From Bacillota bacterium (GTDB lineage Bacteria > Bacillota > Clostridia > Christensenellales > UMGS416), in assembly GCA_023428265.1 (NCBI GenBank), contig JAEYYW010000010.1:1-18361 (forward strand): a stretch of DNA of 18,361 nt, read 5' to 3'. Position 1 is the first letter of the stretch. Each line of letters opens with the position of its first letter. Made by a program: the position numbers and the translations under genes. The notes under the pieces are model-generated. The model was not told the DNA's origin and ran no database searches. It worked only from the letters and a program-made list of their open reading frames with translations. Positions 7,104-15,084 of the stretch are shown in pieces.

Positions 7104-7144
7104 GCCTGTGTTTCGAGGTCCGAGACATGGGCATTTTCTTTTTG
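7104..7144 (+). terminator. Rho-independent terminator of the tRNA-Ser gene
   Basis: GCCTGTGTTTCG (7104-7115) pairs over all 12 positions, three of them G-T wobbles, with CGAGACATGGGC (7121-7132) across loop AGGTC. ATTTTCTTTTTG follows. It is a textbook terminator 21 nt after the CCA end, so it most likely belonged to the original tRNA-Ser gene. That places the ancestral chromosome to the right of the fragment. Confidence 0.8.
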
Positions 7145-7150
7145 TCTCGC

Positions 7151-7171
7151 CCACTGTCAAGCCACTGTCAA
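7151..7171 (+). repeat. Tandem CCACTGTCAA repeat
   Basis: CCACTGTCAA occurs at 7151-7160 and 7162-7171, an 11-bp period. Short direct repeats close to a tRNA att core resemble arm-type binding sites of tyrosine integrases. A regulator site is the alternative. Confidence 0.4.
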
Positions 7172-7226
7172 AAACATCAAATCGTGTTGAAGCGCATCTG
7201 TCTCTCACCGAGTAATTCAAATTCCC

Positions 7227-7364
7227 TTAGGCATCACTGACTCCAAATGAAATCTTAATGCGCTCATATGCTTTCTTATCACCATCTTCATATTTAGACC
7301 GATACAATGAAACCGTAAATGATTGAAGCGTAGTTCGGTGTCCGTTCTCAACCAGAGCGGGCAG
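7227..7364 (-). pseudogene. Unidentified C-terminal coding fragment
   Basis: On the minus strand an open stretch of 45 codons runs between in-frame stops and ends at TAA 7229-7227. It reads in part NGHRTTLQSFTVSLYRSKYE and KKAYERIKISFG, then SDA. The composition looks like real protein, but it has no usable start codon near its beginning, so it would be a truncated 3' end. GH, a later YR and a basic tail vaguely recall the end of a lambda-type tyrosine integrase. The His-to-Tyr spacing is a little long, so this identification is weak. It overlaps the region just upstream of the USP-like gene on the other strand. Confidence 0.25.
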
Positions 7365-7382
7365 TTAATGGAGCAGCAAATT

Positions 7383-7814
7383 ATGATCAAGCAGGAGCAG
7401 ATCATTATCGTGGCCGAGGGGTTGGATCGCCGTGTATTATCGGCTCTATGCTATGCCCAGACAATAACGGACCACCTTTATGTGTTTGTGGTTTCCATGG
7501 ACGATGAACAAGAAAGGAATCTGCGCCAACGCTGGAGTGCAATGGAGCCCATGGTACCGCTGATCCTGATTCGTTCCGAGAACGGCAGTATTGCGGAGCC
7601 TCTGCTGGATTATCTGCGGTCAATAGACAGCCTGAGCGCCGACGGGCGCATAACAGTGATATTGCCCCGGCTGATCGGAGCAAGCTGGTGGAGCCGCCTG
7701 CTGCGAAATGACGACAGTAAGTATCTGGAGCGACGGCTGATTGAGGATGGATTCATCGTAGAAGTGTTTCCGATTCACCTGGATGGCGACTGTACCGCCC
7801 TGACAATTGCTTAA
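7383..7814 (+). CDS. USP-like domain protein, similar to the C-terminal domain of KimA/YdaO-type potassium transporters
   Basis: 143-residue soluble protein. Its pattern resembles the cytoplasmic C-terminal domain of KimA-like APC-family potassium transporters: IIIVAEGLDRRVLSALCYAQ, then a strand HLYVFVVSMDDEQERNLRQRW, then SIAEPLLDYLRSI, ITVILPRLIGASWWSRLLRN, and a late strand FIVEVFPIHL. No membrane part is present. GGAG (7370-7373) lies 9 nt before ATG 7383, which supports an independent gene starting there. Alternative in-frame starts are ATG 7368, GTG 7338 and TTG 7323, and an in-frame TGA at 7320-7322 bounds the frame. It precedes kdpF by 50 bp on the same strand, so it is probably the first gene of the kdp operon. 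It may be a regulatory subunit or the leftover tail of a transporter truncated by the event that left debris at 5415-7343. No c-di-AMP riboswitch was recognised upstream. Confidence 0.6.
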   Translation: MIKQEQIIIVAEGLDRRVLSALCYAQTITDHLYVFVVSMDDEQERNLRQRWSAMEPMVPLILIRSENGSIAEPLLDYLRSIDSLSADGRITVILPRLIGASWWSRLLRNDDSKYLERRLIEDGFIVEVFPIHLDGDCTALTIA

Positions 7815-7864
7815 GCTGTACACTCGTGAGAAAGGCAATCAGATGCTGCACGTGGAGGATTTTC

Positions 7865-7942
7865 ATGACGTTTATGCTTGTGCTTGCGGGGCTCTGCGCC
7901 CTGGGGCTGTTGGTCTATCTTGGCCGGATGTTGTTTGTGTGA
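7865..7942 (+). CDS. kdpF: KdpF, small membrane subunit of the K+-transporting ATPase
   Basis: A 25-residue peptide, almost one membrane helix: MTFMLVLAGLCALGL, then VYLGRMLFV. KdpF stabilises the KdpABC complex in the cytoplasmic membrane. GGAGG (7854-7858) lies 6 nt before the ATG, a strong ribosome site. The gene stops 9 bp before the kdpA start, the usual place for kdpF. Size, position and hydrophobicity agree with the family (about 25-30 residues). Confidence 0.85.
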   Translation: MTFMLVLAGLCALGLLVYLGRMLFV

Positions 7943-7951
7943 GGGATGATT

Positions 7952-9664
7952 ATGAATTATCAAGTGCTGCAGAGCGTGCTCTATGTCGTTCTGCTGGTCC
8001 TGCTGGCCTGGCCGCTTGGGTGGTGGCTTTGGCTGGTCATGGAGGGCCGGAGGACCTTCCTCTCGCCGGTGCTCAAGTCCGTGGAAAAGCTCATTTATCG
8101 TGTGAGTGGCATCAACCCCGATGAGGACATGGGTTGGAAGCAGTATCTGCTGGCAGTCATGCTGTTCAGCCTGGTCTGCCTGGTAGCCGTGTTTGCCTTT
8201 CTTCTGCTGCAGGGCCTCCTTCCGGGGAACCCGCAAAAGCTTCCGGGCCTGTCCTGGCATTTGGCACTGAACACGGCGGTCAGCTTCGTAACGAATACCA
8301 ACTGGCAATCCTATTCCGGCGAATCGACGATGAGCTATCTTTCCCAGATGCTGGCGCTGACGGTGCAGAATTTTGTTTCCGCCGCCGTGGGCGTGGCGGT
8401 GCTCTTCGCGCTCGTCCGGGGCTTCACAAGGAAGCTGGCCGGCGGCGTCGGCAACTTCTGGGCGGACCTCGTGCGCAGCACGCTGTATGTGCTGCTGCCG
8501 CTTTCCTTCGTGGTGGCTATCGTGCTGGTTGGGCAGGGCGTCGTGCAGAACTTCAGCGCCTATAGCCCGGTGGAGGGGTTGCAGGGCACCACGCAGACGC
8601 TGCCCATGGGCCCTGCGGCCAGTCAGATCGCCATTAAGCAGCTGGGCACCAACGGTGGTGGCTTCTTTGGAGTCAACTCCGCCCACCCCTTTGAAAACCC
8701 CACGCCGTTTTCCAACCTGCTGGAGATGCTCTCGATACTCGTGCTGCCCTTCGCGTGCTGCTTTGCCTTCGGTTATGCCGTGCGGGAGCGCCGGCAGGGG
8801 CGGGCGCTGCTGGCTGCCATGCTGGTGGTGTTCATAGTTTGCATCGGCTTCACAGTGTACTTTGAGCAGATAGGCACTGCCCAGCTGGCCGCCGGCGGCA
8901 CGGTGGATATGACCGCCGTTGGCCAGTCCGGCGGTAACATGGAGGGCAAGGAGACCCGCTTCGGCGTGACGGACTCGGCGCTGTGGGCGGTGTCCACCAC
9001 GGCCGCCTCCAACGGCTCGGTGAACGCCATGCATGACTCGCTGACGCCGCTGGGGGGGTTGATCCCCATGCTCATGATGCAGTTGGGTGAGGTCATCGGC
9101 GGCGGCATCGGCAGCGGCCTTTATGGCATGATCGGCTTTGCCATACTGGCGGTGTTCATCGCTGGGCTCATGGTGGGCCGCACGCCGGAATACCTGGGCA
9201 AGAAGATAGAGCCTCACGAAATGCGCATGGCAGTGCTGATGATACTGGTGCCACCGGTGATCGTATTGCTGGGTACGGCGCTGGCCTGCATGGTACCCAG
9301 TGCTGCTGCCACGCTGAATAACCCTGGCGCCCATGGGTTCTCGGAGATACTGTATGCCTACTCCTCGGCAGGCAACAACAACGGCAGCGCCTTCGCCGGG
9401 CTGGGCACCAATACGCCTTTCTACAATGTGTCACTGGCCATAGCAATGCTGATTGCCCGATACGTACCCATCGGCGCGGCGCTAGGAGTAGCCGGGTCGC
9501 TGGCTGCCAAAAAGCATGTACCTGCCGGCGAAGGCACGCTGGCCACGCACAACGCGCTGTTCGTGGGCCTGCTGGTGGCGGTCGTGCTGATCATCGGCGC
9601 GCTGAGCTTCTTCCCGTCTCTGGCGCTGGGGCCCATCGCCGAGCAGCTTTCCAACCTGCGCTGA
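7952..9664 (+). CDS. kdpA: Potassium-transporting ATPase subunit A (K+ channel subunit)
   Basis: Channel-like membrane subunit that binds and conducts K+ in the KdpFABC pump. It has 570 residues, against 557 in E. coli, and about ten hydrophobic helices. The four pore-loop regions are present: TNTNWQSYSGE (from residue 114), GTNGGGFFGVNSAHPFENP (232-250), TAASNGSVNAMHD (around 350-360) and SSAGNNNGSAFAGLGTNT (471-488). I chose ATG 7952 (MNYQVLQSVLYV) because GAGGG sits at a correct distance from it. ATG 7946, two codons upstream, would be too close to that site. The gene is very GC-rich, like kdpBC. It is the second kdp gene and is followed after 16 bp by kdpB. Confidence 0.97.
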   Translation: MNYQVLQSVLYVVLLVLLAWPLGWWLWLVMEGRRTFLSPVLKSVEKLIYRVSGINPDEDMGWKQYLLAVMLFSLVCLVAVFAFLLLQGLLPGNPQKLPGLSWHLALNTAVSFVTNTNWQSYSGESTMSYLSQMLALTVQNFVSAAVGVAVLFALVRGFTRKLAGGVGNFWADLVRSTLYVLLPLSFVVAIVLVGQGVVQNFSAYSPVEGLQGTTQTLPMGPAASQIAIKQLGTNGGGFFGVNSAHPFENPTPFSNLLEMLSILVLPFACCFAFGYAVRERRQGRALLAAMLVVFIVCIGFTVYFEQIGTAQLAAGGTVDMTAVGQSGGNMEGKETRFGVTDSALWAVSTTAASNGSVNAMHDSLTPLGGLIPMLMMQLGEVIGGGIGSGLYGMIGFAILAVFIAGLMVGRTPEYLGKKIEPHEMRMAVLMILVPPVIVLLGTALACMVPSAAATLNNPGAHGFSEILYAYSSAGNNNGSAFAGLGTNTPFYNVSLAIAMLIARYVPIGAALGVAGSLAAKKHVPAGEGTLATHNALFVGLLVAVVLIIGALSFFPSLALGPIAEQLSNLR

Positions 9665-9680
9665 AAAGAGGGATCATAGT

Positions 9681-11753
9681 ATGAGCAAGCATCCAACCAA
9701 AAACAAGGCATTTGGCCGGGCAATCCTGGTCAGGGCCGTGGGGGAGTCCTTCGTCAAACTGGCGCCGGCGGTGCAGTGGAAAAACCCCGTTATGTTCGTG
9801 GTCTATGTGGGCGCGGCGCTCACGACGGTGTTCTTCGCGGCTTCGCTCATTGGCGTAGCCGACGCGCCCACGGGCTTCATCCTGGCCATCAGCCTGCTTT
9901 TGTGGTTCACGGTACTCTTCGCCAACTTCGCCGAAGCCGTCGCCGAGGGCCGCGGCAAGGCCCAGGCCGATTCGCTGCGCCGCGCCAAGCAGGACGTCAT
10001 GGCCAAGCGCCTGGCGGGGCCCCAGCCGGACAGCCCCTTTGAGGAAGTGCCCTCCACCACGCTGGTGCAGGGCGACCATGTGCTCGTCGTGGCGGGCGAA
10101 CAGATTCCCGCCGACGGTGAGGTGGTGTTGGGTGCGGCTTCGGTGGACGAGAGCGCCATTACCGGCGAATCAGCCCCCGTCATCCGCGAGGCTGGCGGAG
10201 ACCGCAGCGCCGTTACCGGCGGCACGACGGTGCTTTCCGACCGGCTCGTGATCCGTGTGACCTCCATGCCTGGCGACAGCTTTCTGGACCGCATGATCGC
10301 GATGGTTGAGGGTGCTTCCCGCAAGAAGACGCCCAACGAGATCGCCCTGCAGATCCTTTTGGTGGCGTTGACGATCGTGTTCCTGGTCGTGTGCGTGGCG
10401 CTGTGGCCCTTCAGCGCCTTTGCTTCCCGGCAGGCCGGGGCCGGCGGCGCCGTCTCGGTGACGGCGCTGATCGCCCTGCTCGTGTGCCTGGCCCCCACAA
10501 CGATCGGCGCGCTCCTGTCCAGCATCGGCATAGCCGGTATGAGCAGGCTTAATCAGGCCAACGTGCTGGCCATGAGCGGCCGGGCCATCGAAGCAGCCGG
10601 TGATGTGGATGTGCTGATGCTGGATAAGACCGGCACGATCACGCTGGGCAACCGCCAGGCCACGGCCTTCCTGCCACTGGACGGCGTTACCGAGCGGGTG
10701 CTGGCCGATGCCGCGCAGCTAAGCTCGCTGGCCGATGAAACACCGGAGGGCCGCAGCATCGTCGTACTGGCTAAAGAGCGATTCAACATCCGCGCACGAA
10801 GCGTGGGCGAGGGAAATGTGCAGTTCGTGCCCTTCACCGCCCAGACCAAGATGAGCGGCGTGGACATTGGTGCCCAAAAGATCAGAAAGGGCGCCGCCGA
10901 GGCTGTGCGCCGGTTTGTGGAAGAGCATGGCGGGCGTATGAGCGAGCAGTGCCGCGCCCTTGTGGAGCGGATCGCCCGGGAGGGCGGCACGCCGCTCGTG
11001 GTGGCGCTGGATGCGCAGATACTGGGCGTCATCTACCTCAAGGACATCGTCAAAAATGGTGTCAAGGAGCGCTTTGAGGACCTGCGCAAGATGGGCATCA
11101 AGACCATTATGATCACCGGTGACAACCCGATGACCGCCGCGGCCATTGCCGCCGAGGCCGGGGTGGACGACTTTTTGGCCGAGGCCACGCCGGAGAGCAA
11201 GCTGGCCATCATCCGCGAGTATCAGCAGAAGGGCCACCTGGTGGCCATGACCGGCGACGGCACCAACGACGCACCGGCGCTGGCTCAGGCCGACGTGGCC
11301 GTGGCGATGAACACCGGCACTCAGGCCGCCAAGGAGGCCGGGAACATGGTAGACCTGGACAGCAGCCCCACCAAGCTTCTGGACGTCGTGCGCATCGGCA
11401 AGCAGCTCTTAATGACCCGCGGGGCGCTGACGACGTTTTCCATCGCCAACGACGTGTCCAAGTACTTCGCAATCATTCCCCCGCTGTTTCTGAGCATTTA
11501 TCCGGCGTTGTCGGCGCTCAATTTCATGGGCCTGCACAGCCCCCAGAGCGCGATCCTGTCGGCGGTCATCTACAACGCGCTCATCATCGTGGCGCTGATC
11601 CCGCTGTCTTTGAAGGGTGTGCGCTACCGCGAGGTGTCCGCCGCCAGCCTGCTTAAGCGCAACCTGCTGGTCTACGGTCTGGGCGGGCTCATCGCGCCGT
11701 TCATCGCCATCAAGCTCATCGACATGGGGCTCGTCGCCCTTGGCGTGGCGTAG
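9681..11753 (+). CDS. kdpB: Potassium-transporting ATPase subunit B (P-type ATPase)
   Basis: Catalytic P-type ATPase subunit that hydrolyses ATP to drive K+ uptake through KdpA. It has 690 residues, against 682 in E. coli. Visible motifs are TGES in the actuator domain (161-164), DKTGTIT with the phosphorylated Asp315, the nucleotide-binding region with KMSGVDIG, MITGDNPMTA, and the hinge TGDGTNDAPALAQADVAVAM (from 524). Ser164 matches the serine of TGES that is inhibited by phosphorylation in E. coli KdpB (Ser162). Membrane helices flank these domains. GAGGG lies 9 nt before ATG 9681. All catalytic residues are intact, so the pump should be active. Confidence 0.98.
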   Translation: MSKHPTKNKAFGRAILVRAVGESFVKLAPAVQWKNPVMFVVYVGAALTTVFFAASLIGVADAPTGFILAISLLLWFTVLFANFAEAVAEGRGKAQADSLRRAKQDVMAKRLAGPQPDSPFEEVPSTTLVQGDHVLVVAGEQIPADGEVVLGAASVDESAITGESAPVIREAGGDRSAVTGGTTVLSDRLVIRVTSMPGDSFLDRMIAMVEGASRKKTPNEIALQILLVALTIVFLVVCVALWPFSAFASRQAGAGGAVSVTALIALLVCLAPTTIGALLSSIGIAGMSRLNQANVLAMSGRAIEAAGDVDVLMLDKTGTITLGNRQATAFLPLDGVTERVLADAAQLSSLADETPEGRSIVVLAKERFNIRARSVGEGNVQFVPFTAQTKMSGVDIGAQKIRKGAAEAVRRFVEEHGGRMSEQCRALVERIAREGGTPLVVALDAQILGVIYLKDIVKNGVKERFEDLRKMGIKTIMITGDNPMTAAAIAAEAGVDDFLAEATPESKLAIIREYQQKGHLVAMTGDGTNDAPALAQADVAVAMNTGTQAAKEAGNMVDLDSSPTKLLDVVRIGKQLLMTRGALTTFSIANDVSKYFAIIPPLFLSIYPALSALNFMGLHSPQSAILSAVIYNALIIVALIPLSLKGVRYREVSAASLLKRNLLVYGLGGLIAPFIAIKLIDMGLVALGVA

Positions 11754-11765
11754 GGAGGAAAGTAT

Positions 11766-12347
11766 ATGAACATCCTGACCAACCTGAAGCGTTCAGCCCT
11801 GATGCTTTTGGCGATGACGCTGCTGTGTGGTGTGCTCTATACGCTGGCAGTCACCGGCGTGGCGCAGCTCATCTTTCCATTCCAAGCCAATGGAAGTATA
11901 ATCAATGTGGAAGGCCGGGCCTTGGGTTCTGAGCTCATCGGCCAGAACTTCACCGATGCCGGTTATTTTTGGGGCCGCCCCTCGGCCACGGCGGAGGAAC
12001 CATACAATGCTCTGGCCGGCTCGGGCTCCAACAAGGCCGTAACCGGCAAGGAGGCAGCACAGCGCGTGCTGGAGCGCATCGACGCCCTGCGCTCTGCCGA
12101 TCCGGGCAACATCGACCCGGTACCCGTGGAGCTGGTCACCGCCAGCGCCAGTGGCCTGGACCCGCACATCTCCCCGGCCGCCGCCCGTTATCAGGCCGAC
12201 CGTGTGGCCCGCAGCCGGGGGCTCGCCAAAGACGATGTGCTCAAGCTGATTGCTGACAACACCGAAGGCCGCTTTATTGGCATTTTCGGTGAGGAACGGG
12301 TCAATGTGCTGAAGCTCAATCTGGCGCTGGATAGCCTCCAGCGGTGA
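11766..12347 (+). CDS. kdpC: Potassium-transporting ATPase subunit C
   Basis: Accessory subunit with one N-terminal membrane helix (residues ~10-34) and an extracytoplasmic domain; it is needed for assembly and function of KdpFABC. It has 193 residues, against 190 in E. coli. Family landmarks are GSELIGQNFTDAGYFWGRPS, SGSNKAVTGKE, PVPVELVTASASGLDPHISP and VNVLKLNLALD at the end. GGGAGGAAA precedes ATG 11766, and the gap from kdpB is 12 bp. It lies 7 bp before kdpD, so pump and sensor are made from one transcript. Confidence 0.97.
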   Translation: MNILTNLKRSALMLLAMTLLCGVLYTLAVTGVAQLIFPFQANGSIINVEGRALGSELIGQNFTDAGYFWGRPSATAEEPYNALAGSGSNKAVTGKEAAQRVLERIDALRSADPGNIDPVPVELVTASASGLDPHISPAAARYQADRVARSRGLAKDDVLKLIADNTEGRFIGIFGEERVNVLKLNLALDSLQR

Positions 12348-12354
12348 GGATACC

Positions 12355-15084
12355 ATGGTGGATAACGAAAACCCCGGCCGCCCGGATCCCAACGTGCTGC
12401 TGGAACGGTTGCACCGGGAAGAGGCACGGCAGAAACGGGGAAAGCTGAAAATCTATGTTGGCTATGCCGCCGGCGTAGGAAAATCCTATGCCATGCTGGA
12501 CGATGCCCGCACCCAAAAGAATGCTGGTGTCGATGTCGTGATTGGTTATATCGAACCCCACGCCCGCCCGGAAACCCTGCGGTTGGCCGAAGGGCTGGAA
12601 CGCCTGTCGCCGCTGGAGATCGCCCAGCGAGACGTTGTCACCAGGGAATTCAATTTGGATGCGGCGCTGGCGCGAAAGCCCGCCATCCTGCTGGTGGACG
12701 AGCTGGCCCACACCAACGCCGATGGTCTGCGGCACCGCAAGCGCTGGCAGGATGTGGAGGAACTGCTGGCCGCGGGCATAGACGTGTATACGACCATCAA
12801 CATTCAGCACTTGGAAAGCCTCAATGACATCGTGGCCTCCATTACCCAGGTGCAGGTGCGCGAGACGGTGCCTGATGCCGTGTTCGACAACGCCGACCAG
12901 GTGGAACTGGTGGATATTGAACCTGCCGATCTGATACAACGCCTGCACCAGGGCAAAGTCTATCAGCCCCGGCAAGCATCTCTGGCCACCCAGAACTTCT
13001 TCACCGAAAACAACCTTGTGGCGTTGCGCGAGATCGCCATGCGCCGCTGCGCCGACCATATCTTTCACTTGAATAGCCCCAAGCGTCAGGAGGGCCGGCA
13101 GGAGAGCTGGGCTGCCCTGGGCGAGACGCTGCTGGTATGCCTGAGCTCCTCCGAGCAGAACGCCCATGTGGTGCGCTCAGCCAGCCGCATCGCCGAGGCA
13201 TTCCGCTGCCGCTGGATCGCACTATATGTTGAGACGCCACAGCGCAGCCGCATCGGTGAGCCAGAGCGCCGCCGCCTGCAGCAAAACATGGACCTGTCTG
13301 AGCGTCTTGGTGCCCGCGTCGTTACCGTTCGCGGCGAGGACATCGCAGAGCAGATCGTGCTATATGCCCGGGCACGCAATGTGTCGCGCATTGTCATCGG
13401 CAAGTATCACCGCAACGTCGTTTACCAGCGCAGGCTGTTTTCTGTCGACATCGCCGACAAAATCATTGCCGCATCGCCCTATATTGATGTCTTCGTCATC
13501 CCTGAGCAGCGCACCCAGCCTAAGCGGCGGCATTTTGCGCTGCCCGCACCCAATTTGTCCTTCACGCTGAGAGATCTGGCCATCGTGCTGTTAATCATAA
13601 CCCTGGTCACTGCCGTAGGGCTGCTCTTCCGACAGGAGGGCTTCACCGAATCCAACATCATAATACTATATCTGATGGGCGTGCTGGCCGTGGCGGCGTT
13701 GACCGGGGGATATTTACCGGGCATCCTGAGCTCGGCGGTGGCGGTTCTGACATTCAACTTCTTCTTCACACAGCCGTATTTCAGCTTTCAGGCCCACGGC
13801 CATTATTATCCGCTGACCTTCACGGTGATGTTTGGCGCTGCGCTGCTCACCAGCACGCTGACCGCCCGCATCCGCCGTCAGGCTATGATGCTGGCCGCCC
13901 GTGAACACGCTGATGATCTGCTGTTGCAGACAAGCAGGGTGCTGATGCGCGCCCACGACCGCGCCACATTGGCGCAGGAGATTTGCACCCATCTGATGCG
14001 TCTGCTGGATCGGCCGGTATTGTGCTATATTCCGGAACCCGGTGCGATGCAGTTACCCGAGCCGGTGTCCGCCGGGCGTGACGGAGAGAGCGCCGAGGCG
14101 CTGTTCACGATTGAGGAGCGGGCCGTGGCCGATTGGGTGCTCCGCAACAACAAGGAGGCTGGTTGCGGAACCAACACGTTACCGGGAGCATCGGGGTATT
14201 ATTTTCCTGTCTTTGGCCAAAAGAAGCCACTGGCGATTCTGGGTATTTCGTGCGTTGGCGGGCGGCCGCTGCCGGCAGAGCATCGACGAATGCTGGTAAC
14301 CGTGGCCGGGCAGATTGCCCTGGCCGTGGAGAGGGAGCTACTCAACGCCGCAAGCCAGCAGGCTCAGAAGGATGTGGAACGGGAGCAACTGCGTTCCAAC
14401 CTGCTGCGGGCGGTGTCTCATGATCTGCGCACGCCGCTGACCGGCATCTCCGGTGCTGCGCTGACGGCGCTGGAGAACGATGACCGATTGGATAGCGCCA
14501 CCCGCAAACTGCTGCTGCGCTCCATCTGCGACGACGCTGACTGGCTGATTCAAATTGTGGAAAATCTGCTCAGCGTCACCCGCATCGATGAAGGCCGCCT
14601 GGTGCTCAACATCCGTGAAGAAGTTCTGGAAGAGATCGTTTCCGAGGTTGTGGAGCACATCGAGAAGCACCTGCATGACCATAAGCTGGAAACCATCTTG
14701 CGTCAGCCTACGGCCCTGGTGCCAATGGATGGCCGCCTGGTGGAACAGGTGCTGATGAACCTGATCGACAACGCCATCAAATACACGCCCCGAGGCACAA
14801 CCATCCGTATTGAATCCTGGTGTGAGCAAAATCAGGCATTCTTTGAAGTGCGCGATGATGGCCCTGGCATCGAAGAATACGACCTGTCCCATGTATTCGA
14901 CCGCTTTTTCACCAAGGGCGAGAGCCGAGCCGACGCCCGCCGGGGTATCGGTCTGGGGTTATCCATCGCGAAATCCATTATTAGCGCCCATGGCGGCGAG
15001 ATTCATGCCTACAACGCTCACCCCCACGGAGCGGTATTTCGGTTTACCTTACCGATGAAGTGGCCGGAGGTGCTACATGGCTGA
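12355..15084 (+). CDS. kdpD: Sensor histidine kinase KdpD
   Basis: Membrane sensor kinase that controls kdp expression in response to K+ and turgor, acting with KdpE. It has 909 residues, full length against 894 in E. coli. Order: KdpD domain with a Walker A-like loop GYAAGVGKS (36-44) and VDELAHTN (114-121); USP-like domain (~250-370); four membrane helices (~405-505); GAF-like domain (~520-660); HisKA with phospho-acceptor His689 in AVSHDLRTPLTGISG; HATPase with N box NLIDNAIKY (from 802), DDGPGIE (834-840) and GIGLGLS (864-870). In the USP domain SSS (264-266) is followed, after 20 residues, by WIALY. This resembles the SXS-X20-FTAXY motif tied to c-di-AMP binding in S. aureus KdpD. GAGGA lies just before ATG 12355. 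All catalytic residues are intact. Confidence 0.97.
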   Translation: MVDNENPGRPDPNVLLERLHREEARQKRGKLKIYVGYAAGVGKSYAMLDDARTQKNAGVDVVIGYIEPHARPETLRLAEGLERLSPLEIAQRDVVTREFNLDAALARKPAILLVDELAHTNADGLRHRKRWQDVEELLAAGIDVYTTINIQHLESLNDIVASITQVQVRETVPDAVFDNADQVELVDIEPADLIQRLHQGKVYQPRQASLATQNFFTENNLVALREIAMRRCADHIFHLNSPKRQEGRQESWAALGETLLVCLSSSEQNAHVVRSASRIAEAFRCRWIALYVETPQRSRIGEPERRRLQQNMDLSERLGARVVTVRGEDIAEQIVLYARARNVSRIVIGKYHRNVVYQRRLFSVDIADKIIAASPYIDVFVIPEQRTQPKRRHFALPAPNLSFTLRDLAIVLLIITLVTAVGLLFRQEGFTESNIIILYLMGVLAVAALTGGYLPGILSSAVAVLTFNFFFTQPYFSFQAHGHYYPLTFTVMFGAALLTSTLTARIRRQAMMLAAREHADDLLLQTSRVLMRAHDRATLAQEICTHLMRLLDRPVLCYIPEPGAMQLPEPVSAGRDGESAEALFTIEERAVADWVLRNNKEAGCGTNTLPGASGYYFPVFGQKKPLAILGISCVGGRPLPAEHRRMLVTVAGQIALAVERELLNAASQQAQKDVEREQLRSNLLRAVSHDLRTPLTGISGAALTALENDDRLDSATRKLLLRSICDDADWLIQIVENLLSVTRIDEGRLVLNIREEVLEEIVSEVVEHIEKHLHDHKLETILRQPTALVPMDGRLVEQVLMNLIDNAIKYTPRGTTIRIESWCEQNQAFFEVRDDGPGIEEYDLSHVFDRFFTKGESRADARRGIGLGLSIAKSIISAHGGEIHAYNAHPHGAVFRFTLPMKWPEVLHG

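Noticed and set aside
7083..7382. c-di-AMP (ydaO) or other riboswitch upstream of the potassium genes
   Set aside because: I looked for a conserved aptamer-like pattern and saw none; only the tRNA terminator hairpin is clear. A TACAAT at 7303-7308 has no good -35 partner.
7811..9334. 507-codon open frame on the minus strand opposite kdpA
   Set aside because: Its product is a His/Gln/Arg-rich string without domains. It mirrors the GC-rich codons of kdpA, whose family match is certain.
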